Positions 33,501 through 42,937 of a DNA stretch of 64,000 nucleotides are shown in pieces (position 1 is the first letter of the stretch; each line of letters begins with the position of its first letter). Location: the NCBI RefSeq assembly GCF_037975245.1, contig NC_092579.1:4798001-4862000 (forward strand). The letters are read 5' to 3'. Source of the DNA: Apostichopus japonicus. Taxonomy: Eukaryota; Echinodermata; Holothuroidea; Aspidochirotida; Stichopodidae. A program made the translations under genes and the position numbers. The notes beneath the pieces are model-generated. The model saw only the letters and a program-made list of their open reading frames with translations, was not told the origin of the DNA and ran no database searches.

Positions 33501-34378
33501 TACGCTCCGCGCCAACCTGTGGTGGCGCTCCGCTTAGATAGTGTCAAAAGCGCCCCTCTCCCCCCCCCCCCCCCCCGACCAATTCCCCTAGCTCCGCCAC
33601 TGGCATCTACAGAAAGAAGAATAATTTGTAATGTGTTTTTCAATGGTTAAACTTATATTATTATTATTATCATTATTATTGAAACGACTTCCCCAATAAT
33701 TCTAACCAATATAGAAGGGTAATAACACGGAAAATGATTTTATGTTATTGGCAAGTGATGTAATAACTGATGGATGCCTATATAATATGCACATTAACAT
33801 GTAGAACGCGCGCAGAGCGCGCGAAAAAAATTTGGTTATATTTTTCGGGCAAGTCGTTACAGCCCCCCAAATCAAATGAGGCTCCTTCGCCTATGGATGT
33901 CTACGAGGGCAATGGACATGCGCCTTGAAGGTTAGAAGTAATTCACAAGATTAAATCAAAACGCCCGACAAAACATCCCCTATGTGCACTCTGTGCCATA
34001 AATAAATAAATGGTAACACTTCTAAATTTACTATTTATTTTTAATCTTTCAAAATTCTTCAAAGAGGAACAACAGATTCTATTGCGTCAGTCCATCTACA
34101 TGTTTCATTAGTATGTTGTAGAACCAAACATTTAAAGACGACTTTGCATCCTGTCTGAACAAATGTATCAACAGCTCACACCTGGGATAATATACAAAAC
34201 GAAAGTAATATATTACAAACAATTAACAAACCACCCCCCCCCCCGTCCCACCCTCCCCTTTCAATTAACTTTGTTTTGTGATTTATTTTCATTTTTTTCC
34301 GTTACTTTTATAGGTCACTTTACAGAAAGGGACTGGTTGGTATCATATGCAAGGTCAGATTCGTATCAAACCAAGTAA
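27521..34378 (+). CDS. Unrecognised single-pass membrane protein (paralogue B)
   Basis: Six coding exons: 27521-27650, 28382-28507, 29030-29160, 29991-30034, 32031-32116 and 34314-34378 (TAA). Intron phases are 1, 1, 0, 2, 1, exactly as in paralogue A; the joined frame is 193 codons plus stop. The start has a good Kozak context (CAAGATGG). Residues 22-41 are one hydrophobic segment (YFCLIVMIIVTGEFLWHLYM). Exon 2 ends in an Arg/His-rich run (RRRHSNHKRRRH). Exon 3 is Ser/Asn-rich. Exon 4 is only 14 codons (Ser/Thr-rich). Exon 5 has SRRNSKINRDP followed by MARMISRKMAGRRARG. The tail is HFTERDWLVSYARSDSYQTK. I recognise no family. The exon 3 donor could be 29157 or 29160, both phase 0. Exon 2 would stop at 28519 if unspliced. 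TE insertions occupy introns 4 and 5. Confidence 0.72.
28640..28862. repeat. Dispersed repeat, related to 53490-53710
   Basis: Shares ACTTCAAAAAG and TGACATAATTGTCCCC in the same order and spacing with the copy beside CLCN7 exon 5. Limits are uncertain. Confidence 0.5.
29187..29226. repeat. ATA/ATT microsatellite
   Basis: Run of AATAATAATAAT with minor interruptions, in intron 3 of paralogue B. Confidence 0.85.
30576..31233. mobile_element. hAT-like element, 658 bp (TIR CAAGGGCGGCGGAA)
   Basis: TIRs CAAGGGCGGCGGAA...TTCCGCCGCCCTTG with a perfect 8-bp target duplication GCCTAGTC (30568-30575 and 31234-31241). It carries the shared module in minus orientation at 30755-30809. An internal end-like CCTGGCTACGCCCCTG at about 30829-30844 suggests a second, truncated or chimeric element. 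It lies in intron 4 of paralogue B. Confidence 0.88.
31335..31632. repeat. Dispersed repeat, about 300 bp (copy 1)
   Basis: Shares with 51100-51427 the order GCTCCTTTAAGG, TTTTATAAATTCTAATAACTC, ACTTCATAAA, TGTATTGTAAAC, TGTTGCATC(T/A)GAGGAA and CAG(T/C)C(G/A)CTTTAA. The TTAAAG-like ends suggest a MITE with short inverted ends, but I cannot define its target site. Confidence 0.6.
32031..32116 (+). CDS. Exon 5 of paralogue B with conserved MARxIxRK motif
   Basis: Acceptor gtgaacaag, donor AGAG|GTGAGC. It encodes PASRRNSKINRDP and MARMISRKMAGRRARG, with phases 2 in and 1 out, as in exon 5 of paralogue A (18912-18985). Confidence 0.72.
32178..32760. mobile_element. hAT-like element, 583 bp (TIR CAGKGGCGGACTGG)
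   Basis: Left CAGGGGCGGACTGG, right CCAGTCCGCCACTG. Target duplication GGTTAGAG (32170-32177) against GGTTAGAT (32761-32768), 7 of 8. An internal palindrome pairs GGATTTTATTTAG at about 32458 with CTAAATAAAATCC at about 32520. It lies in intron 5 of paralogue B. Confidence 0.87.
32776..33895. mobile_element. TIR element with internal minisatellite and nested hAT-like element
   Basis: Ends CATAGGCGTAGGAGGC and GGCTCCTTCGCCTATG (near-complementary). Flanks share GATGTCT but the duplication is not clean. Inside, about five units of 75-85 bp repeat GTGAAAATTCGGGCAATATG, CTGAGAATTTTTCGGGCACC and GAATAATAATTTGCAATGTG (about 32828-33218 and 33603-33640). The element at 33219-33602 has inserted into one unit. 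Confidence 0.72.
33219..33602. mobile_element. hAT-like element, 384 bp (second copy of the 14012-14412 family)
   Basis: TIRs CAGTGGCAGAGC...GCTCCGCCACTG; target duplication GCACCTAC (33211-33218) against GCATCTAC (33603-33610), 7 of 8. It is in opposite orientation to the 14012 copy and carries the shared module at 33490-33542. Confidence 0.88.
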
Positions 34379-34429
34379 AGGGCTGTTTCCATGGTGAGAA
34401 CTTGCATCAAATATCAGCATATATCATGG

Positions 34430-34745
34430 AGGGACGGGTGAGGGGAGAGAGAGAGAATGGGTGAGGGGAAGGGGTGATGGGCAAGAGCAAGGATGGGTCA
34501 GGGGAAGGGCGAGGATGGGTCAGGGGAAGTGGCGAGAGGAAATAGTGATGGGCGCGGATAGGTGAGGGGGAAATTGAGGTTGGGTGAGGGGAAAAGCGAG
34601 GATGGGTGAAGGGAAAAGTGAGGTTGGGTGAGGGGAGAAGCGAGGATGGTTGAGGGGGGAAGCGAGGATGGGTGAGGGGAAATTAAGGATGTGTCAGGGA
34701 AAAGAGTGACGATGGATAAGGGGAAAAAGCGATGGGAAAGTGTTG
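34430..34745. repeat. G-rich minisatellite (GAGGATGGGTGAGGGGAAA)
   Basis: About ten imperfect units of roughly 28-32 bp built on GAGGATGGGTGAGGGGAA, strongly G-rich on the plus strand, about 50 bp beyond the stop of paralogue B. Clustered GGG runs could form G-quadruplexes in the plus-sense RNA. Confidence 0.85.
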
Positions 34746-36164
34746 TGTGGTGCGCCTTGAGCACCGTTATCAGTGGATATGTCTGCCTTTAATAAATCTT
34801 CAAGACTGTCATTATTGTTATTATTTTATTGTACTCAAACCTTTGGCCAAACATATAAATAACAAGAGGGATATTTTACATCTGTGCCCTACAAAATTGA
34901 TGATTTTAGATGTTCTAGTTGAAGCTTAATTCGCTCAACACATCATATACAACAGCATTGCTGTCCTCTGGACCTAGAAAGACAAGCAATAAAGACGAAA
35001 AGATGAAAAGGAATAAAGTTTTCCCTTTTAAAGACATGGACAATATCCATTTCAGAAAAGAATTGATAACATGACAACACTTTGAAACTAGTTGGTGTGT
35101 AATGTACCAGTCAATCTTGTTCTAGGCATTGATTATGCGTATCTATATTTATATACAAATGTTTGCATATCATGTAACAATTTACAAATGTACATATTTA
35201 TACATACATTGGATTTCTTTCCTTCTTTTATACAGGTTTTACTGCCTGATGGAGTGTAACAAGAGGTTCACACCGTAGAAACAGAAAAAAAAAAAACAGC
35301 AGAAGTAAACATCAAACTATGTGCCAAAAAAAGAGGGGGGGTGTGAAACAATGTGACTTTTATCATGATAAAATACCATATATGTTGTGAAATAAATTAT
35401 GAACAAAAAAATTTGAAAAATAAACAATTGTGAAAGAATGCAATGAGGCAAGAGTCTGATTAAGCAAGACATCAGGAGTGACTGCACGAAACCTACAGTA
35501 AGTGACCGAACTGTCGAAAACTCTCGCAACGCGAAAGAACAAGGACTTATTCTATCTAGTGGCACCTTTGATGCCCCCAGCTCCCCCACCCGCCTTCCTC
35601 GAACAACACAATACCATCACCCTTTTTTTGAAAACATATAACTGAAGTAGTAAGAAATTTTCATACAGCAACAATATGCTACAAACCAATTACTGCCAGT
35701 TCAATAGTACTAAATAAAATTACTGTTTTCGATTTTGAAAACAATAAGAGAAACACGTTTACATATTTTAATATTTAGATGGTAATCAGTTGGCAAAAAA
35801 CAGAACAATGAAGAAAAAAACAACTACAAGATTCCATCGGGAATTCAAACCAAGGTTGTGGACGCTAATTGTATGTCCTTGGAGGTTTGAAACCAGTTCA
35901 TTAAGGGAGGTCGTTCTGCCACTGCGGCCTTGCAACCTGTATCGGACAATACACCTCTTAATTGGTGAGGACAAAACACCTCTTAATTGGTGACGCAGGT
36001 GTCTTCCTATTGAGACTTGGTGATGCAGGTGTCTTCCTCTTGAGACTAATTATGATGCTAATCAACTCAAAATAATTTGTGAGTCCTAAAAACAGATCTT
36101 GGAAGAGATACCGAGAAAAGAACTAAGTCAAATGCATTGTAAATTATAGAAGGCATATGAAAAT

Positions 36165-36187
36165 TATATATATTATATATATAAATA

Positions 36188-36231
<44 letters not shown>

Positions 36232-36272
36232 TATATATATATATATATAAATAGTATATATATATATATATA

Positions 36273-36358
<86 letters not shown>
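36165..36358. repeat. TA microsatellite
   Basis: About 190 bp of nearly pure (TA)n with a few TAAATAG and GTG interruptions. It gives spurious Tyr/Ile frames on both strands. Confidence 0.95.
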
Positions 36359-36361
<3 letters not shown>

Positions 36362-38116
36362 GAAATCGTAGTGAGTTGGAAAGTCAAAAGCAGTAAAAAA
36401 ACTTCCAGCCTCCACATATACATATGTAAGTATATGTTTGTGTGTGTGTTATTTGCCCACTAATAGTTCAATGTAAAGTTAATTCAGTCAAATAATGCCA
36501 GCATGTTATAGATGTTCTGCATTGCCCTTCTCAGTTACCATGTTAAAATCGTAAAAAAAAAGATTTTCAAAAACAAAATACGTTTTGTGAGTTGAAAATA
36601 ATGAAATGATTTCTCAGGCATTGAAGAGACAAAAAATGAGACACATTAAAAACTTTTGCATTGAAAAATGTTGAAGAGACAAAAATATGAGACCATTAAT
36701 ACTTTTTTGCATTGAAAAATGCCCTATGGATGACCATTAGGAGAGGTTTTAATACTGTCAGTATTCTTGGGTCATTTGTAATACATGTAGAGGCTAACTT
36801 ATTGAACTATATAAAAGGAATGAAGATACTTTAATGAAAGTTGTAATACTATTATCTCATCACCTCAAACAAATAACAGAAATGGGAAAAAAAAAGGTTG
36901 CATTTATGATTGTTTAAATTTGATCAAAATCTGTAGCAAATTCTGCAGTTGAATATCACCTGACCAACATCACTAGAAATGCCACAATCTGAATTTATGG
37001 ATGTTAAAGTTTGAGTTTACAGTAACCAGGATGAAATTCTTAACCTTGAAATTAGACCATGACTCATTTGCAGGCCTTTAGACGTTAACTTGTTATATAG
37101 TGTATAAAAACTAGCTCAGGTGATGTAATATATTATAACAAAACTTTCTCCATCATTCATTAATATTTGATTTGTCGAGATCATACTTTTCTACATTTAG
37201 CTTCCTTAAATACATTCAGACATAATGATGATATTTAAGGCACTTTTTAATATTACATTAATGTTAATATTTTAATCCTTCCTTTGTCACCACATTTCTT
37301 CTGCTGGTCATAAATTTTGATCTACTCTTCCATAAATGTATAAACATCGTGACTCTTTCTAGATCATTCCCTGATTCTATGCTGCTCAAATGGTTTTACG
37401 ATGCTTTTTCCAAACAAACCCCCCCTCCCCACTCCCCCACAACCCTAGGCCAGTCCCTAACTCCCCCGCATATCCACTTTCCCAAAACAGCCTCTGATGT
37501 TCAATTTCCACCTCATGCACTCTTCAAATGTACTTCTTCATGTGGAACATAAGCACAACCATGTACAAAACCCTACACATTACAAAAACTACAAAGATTT
37601 AACAGAATTGATAACTTGATCAAGACTCTTCTGCAGTAACAGTTTGGAATTAAGCAAATTGTGAGTTAAAGCCTTAAAGGAGAGATATATAATAAGATTC
37701 CTGCACCATTTACAGCAAAGGAGAAAAATCAGGATACTTCACTGATAGAATCTTCAAACATGTTGAACCCTGTTGATAGCCGATTTTTGACATGAAGGTC
37801 ACAGGTTAAAGGAATACATTTAGGTAAATATTAGCATTTTATTAAACCAATAGTAACTAGTAATGTTTGCTTTGAAAAAAATAGTAAAAAACTTTTCTCA
37901 AGCTTGTAAAAATTTTTTGACTTTCTCTCGAAAAACCCCATCAATTTCCATTCATGCTGTACACAATAACCAGTCGCTTTAAATTTTAACTCCATTTTGC
38001 ATTTGCATGAATTTTTCATTCTATTTCTGCTGCCGTATGGTAATTAATCTACTCAATTCAGTTCCAAGCAGACAGATATTGTTAGTAAAATTAGTTATTG
38101 TTGTTAACGTTGTAAA

Positions 38117-38600
38117 CTGGTAGAATTGTTTCCATAGCAACAAGACACTCCTCCATGACAAAATTATCATACAATGAATGCGATCACTTTCACAGCCATT
38201 ACCATATTCGTCCGGGAGATTTGAGCACTACCATGGCAACTAGATTCTTCCGTTGAAAAATCTTGTGACCTTCCAGCATCTTGCTTTCCTCTGATACAGT
38301 CTTTGACTCTTTTCAACAACATACTTGTTATGCTATTCACTTCTCGCAGCAATTTGGATTAACAACAAAGATCCTCGACTCGTCGGATACTGCACATGAT
38401 CACACTTGGCCGTAACAAACTACATTACTGACGTTCCTCTGGTAGAGTTGTTACCATAGCAACAAGACACTCCTCCATGGCAAATTTATCATATAACGAA
38501 TGGCAATCGCTTTAACAGCAGTTACCATATTCCTCCGGGAGATTCGAGTAATACCATGGCAACTAGATTCTTCTGATGATAATTCTTGGGACCTTCCAGT
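38117..38600 (-). repeat. Duplicated block of about 165 bp in the presumed CLCN7 3' UTR
   Basis: 38117-38280 and 38437-38600 share CATAGCAACAAGACACTCCT, TCCGGGAGATT and ACCATGGCAACTAGATTCTT in the same order, about 80% alike by eye. They start 13 nt beyond the CLCN7 stop codon on the minus strand. Confidence 0.7.
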
Positions 38601-38612
38601 CTCTGTCTCTCC

Positions 38613-41600
38613 TCAAATGGAGACTATGGGTAGTTCCTCTAAGCCTCGATTTCTGTGACTGTTGTACCTGTATCTAGCGAGATCTTTGCGAGTGACGATA
38701 CCAACGACCTGTTTAGAAAGATAATTATCTAGGAGTTTACAACAACAATCATTTACCAAATTGTCAATTATATGATGTAATATGTATGCAAAATTTCCGC
38801 AAACCATTTCATTTTGGGGGAAAATTCTAACAATAGCAAACATCTGAAACAATTTCTTCATCAGCACAATAATATCTTTTACATATTTTGTCCTATCAAC
38901 CTTACTAATAAAGCCTAGTGTTATGATTGTCACACAGGTCTTTGTGCAAAACCAAAGCTGGGAATCTTGGAATCAAGCTCATTAGATTCCACAAACAGCA
39001 TATGCAGAATTAACACTATGCTCTGCAGTTATAACAGTCTAAAACTATAATTTTGATAAAGATCAAAATTAGATATGTAACATGATCATATCATCATTGA
39101 TATTTGAATCATAGTAAAGGACTCCATACTATTGCATCATAATATTTAGATTTTAAATAAAAAAGGAAAAATCCAACATTCTTTGAACAATTTGATTCCA
39201 CCAGGAAAACATCAAATCAAACTTTTCCCAAAAAATTACCTTTGTGAAGGTGGACAACACTATTATAAAACAGCCACCACAGAAGCAGATAAGCTTTGCT
39301 ATAGCTGCCATCGTTGTTTACCATGGTAACTATTGTGACCTTTTCATTTAACCAGTTTGTTTCATTACTGATTATTTTCAAAGAATAATTTCCCTCTTAA
39401 ACTCAGATATTTTGCCACTTTGTGCTGGAGGCAATACAAGCAGACAGCCTAGCTTCAGCTACCATTGTTGTGACCATGGTAACTGTTATAGTCTTTCCTT
39501 AAACCAACAGGCTTTGTTTTGTATTACTGCTTGCTTGCACATGAATTATTGAAGTTTCAATTTGAGAAATTGCTGAAGAAACATTTACTGAAATTTCATG
39601 AAAACATTTTGGCCACTTATAGATACATTCAAATTGATTTATACACTGCCTATGTTACATACTCAAAGCAGATCCACTTTTACAAAAGTAAAATGAATTT
39701 CTCTTCATGTAGTCTGTAAAGGTCATATTTATTTCAAACCTCTTCTCATTTGAAAAGTTTTCCGCAGAGCAATGTTGGAACTACTGTATACATGGAAATG
39801 CATCGTTGTGTTATGTGTAATACTTACCCTATTATGGCCATCCGTGACGACTAAATGCCTGAGACCCAAAGCTCTAAACAGACGAAACATTCTCGGTAGT
39901 GAAGCCTCCTGAGGATTGTCATGTGTGTGTGAATGAGAAACAAAACCAGCATGAATAACTCAAATAACCCTGAAATCTAATCCAATGAAAGTTGTTCTGT
40001 GAACTGACAATTTAAGATGCCCTCCACGGTCAGATGGAATACAACAGTCTTTGATGTATCGTCTTCACAGAGTCATATACAGGTAAGTTACTCCATTTAA
40101 CTATTTAGTTGACCATTCCGAACAGATTTGACTTCAATCATTGACTTGGGTCATTGTATCGCTCAATACAAAAAGAAAAATGATGAAATCATCTATGAAT
40201 GTGGCCATGACTTGTTACAACTCCCAATTCCTAATAAGTTAAGGTTTTCATAATGGAACCAACTCAATTTACTATCAATTAACATAAATCTTGCATATAG
40301 CAGTTCTGTTAATTCCCGGGTCAACAAGTGATATGATACCCGATTAGCCACATCCTCCCCCCCCACCCCCCCGCAAATATCTACAGTGTAGTCATAAAAT
40401 GTTCTCGATTCGGTTGGATATGTCCGACGGAAATTCATTGTTTTGTTCATGGAAATGTATTTTTCTTTAAAATATTCCCTTATATTTACATATTAAATAC
40501 ATCAATACTTTACATACATATTCATGTTCATGAATATTCATGTTAAACATACCTGCCATGAGACTCATGTTTTGCATGGGATTTCTAAATCACACATGAA
40601 AAGAAAATCTTGACACAATAAAAAAAAAAAAGCTAAATTTTACATGGTGTTCTCTTATAAATCTCCAGGTTTAACACCATTGAGCGGTCGGCATGTCTGG
40701 TCACAACGACTTCCTCTCTTACATTTATTTTAACATAAACATTCTAACCTTTGAGACTGAGTAAGGTGATGGGTTCATGAAAGGTCGTAGGTCAATGGAG
40801 CACTCCCTCTCTCTGTCTGTGATGCTGATATCTGCTATTTCGGTGAAGCGGGGATACTCGTTCCTAAAGTCGTCCAACTGGATTCGTTTCCTTGGCTCGT
40901 TGGAGGTAGGCCACGATGTGAATGCCTGTGTGACAAAAGGTAGATATCAATGGTACATTACAACAACAGATGATGTTTGTTTAGCTTTAGTATCAACCCT
41001 CTCTCTTCAAACCATTGTGGGTCCTACAACTTGTGGTGGGCAGGGCTGGGAGTTGCAGGAGTGGGGGTTGGGGAGGGGCCAGTAGGAATACTTGCATTAT
41101 TATTGGAATATTTATTGTCTCTGTTCTTACATGTAAACTTGTTCATGTGTGTGCATCGTTTGAGATGCTGATTACACCATCCTCCAACACTTTACTACAT
41201 TCCTAAGGTTTTGCATATATAAGCTAAATTTCAACTGGAAAAGTAAACAGTCACTTACCTTATTCTTCAACAACACAGAGAGTTGAGACCGGATAATGAG
41301 GCCCCGGAAGGTCCCGCCTAGAATACGAGTCTGTGGAAGTGAAGAGGTGTACGTAGATAATACTGATATGATCACAAAGATCTATTCTTCGTCCACCGGT
41401 AACTGCAAACTAGAGTACTAAAGACCATAGACGGTAACCAAACATGGCCCTCGACCTCAGTCTTGAAATACCGCAAACCTAATTATGAAACTGTCAGCAA
41501 TATTTGGCAAGACCTAATGAAGTTTCACAGATATGTAATAAGGTGACCAGACATCCCCGATTTTCCATGGACAGATTAAGAGTGTCCCCAGAACTACCCC

Positions 41601-42937
41601 CAAAAGTGTTGAAAGGGTCCTTCGATCTTTGCCTTTGGCTTTTCGTGTGTAGAAACATGTTAAATGTAAGCTGGTGTTAAAAAAGGTTACAAACATGGAG
41701 ATCATTCGTCTTCTTTATCTTCACTGAGCAACACTTGGATCGTTAAATAATTTCACAGCCTGAAATTATTAGTCCCACAATCTTTTTGCATAAGGAGACA
41801 ACCTCCTCTTATCTTCAAGTTCTTTGGTCTTGGACATTTTCCTTTGTGACAAAATACTTGTATATGTTGGAGGTAAAACAGGAATCTGGCCATTTGACAA
41901 CTATCTCTTCAAAAAAAGGCTTCCCCCAAACACTGAGGTGCCCTTAAAAAGTGTAGAGTTTACCCAGTAATGTCAAAACGAGTGGGTCGACATCAATATG
42001 ACAAATGTCCCCAATTTCCTGCCAATAATAATATATGAAGGTAAGTTACTTGCAGGTAATTGTTGACTTGCAACTAACAGTTAACTTATATTTAATCAGG
42101 CAAAAACGAACCTATGAATAAGGCTTAATATGAAACAGTGTCAGATACATATGATATGCATGAGTATTGACTATCTGTATAGAAAACCATACAAAAGCTA
42201 GCATGCGTGTTGCTTTGTATATCACTAACTCTGCTGCATTACACCATTATAGTGACCTGTTTACATACATTGTATCACATTCGTCAGTATTCACTAACAG
42301 GATAGGGAAACCTGTGACAGCCAAGCAGGTGTGTTGTTTCGCATATGACTCTCACCGACACCATTATATTGAACTATCACATTCGTCAGTATTCACTTAC
42401 AGAATAGGGAAACCTGGTGACAGCCAAGCAGGTGTGTTGTTTCGCATATGACTCTCACCGACACCATTATATTGAACTATCACATTCGTCAGTATTCACT
42501 TACAGAATAGGGAAACCTGGTGACAGCCAAGCAGGCTTGTTGTTTCGCATAGGACTGCCACTGCTGCTTGACACCATTTGAATGACCTGTTTGCATATAT
42601 TGTAAAACATATCTGTCGACTCAGAACCACCCAGTCCATTATTCATACAACAGTGACAAGGATTAACTCACTAAGATCAATTTAAATCATAAAATTGGGG
42701 ACTTTTATGAAGTGGCTACAAGATTGACCAACAGATTTTGAGACTGAGAGGATTGCTAAAAGACAATCATCTGCCTAATTGGGACTTCTTACTTCCCTGC
42801 CTAGATATATCACACTTACCTCATCATAGGGATCAACCACAGGGAATCCATTGTGATCATTTTTTAGTAAAATGTCCATAAGTCTGCCCACATTTTCTAT
42901 GGTGTTCAAAGTGACCACTGGATGGTTCATGACATCA
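38613..42937 (-). CDS. CLCN7: CLCN7 exons 17-21: C-terminal CBS domains
   Basis: CBS1: [19 protein letters not shown] and [10 protein letters not shown] (42937-42820), then [17 protein letters not shown] (41330-41259). Linker with [16 protein letters not shown] and CBS2 start [11 protein letters not shown] (40925-40749). CBS2: [20 protein letters not shown] (39908-39828), then [14 protein letters not shown] (38708-38613). In CLC-7 these domains dimerise and gate slowly; nucleotide binding is established for several family members. Confidence 0.96.

Larger units (their letters stand above)
34746..38612. other. Convergent spacer between paralogue B and CLCN7
   Basis: Holds the 3' ends of both genes. 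No supported coding exon. It includes a small direct-repeat patch at about 35940-36050 (ACACCTCTTAATTGGTGA twice; GCAGGTGTCTTCCT twice), a TA microsatellite, and a 57-bp duplication at about 36617-36720. TTTATT at about 37837 would be an AATAAA signal for CLCN7 on the minus strand; it is one candidate among several. Confidence 0.6.

Noticed and set aside
36067-36463. Tyr/Ile repeat frames on both strands
   Set aside because: Produced by the (TA)n microsatellite.
40777-41206. Plus-strand frames of 63-102 codons
   Set aside because: Antisense to CLCN7 exon 19 and the intron before it (intron 18).
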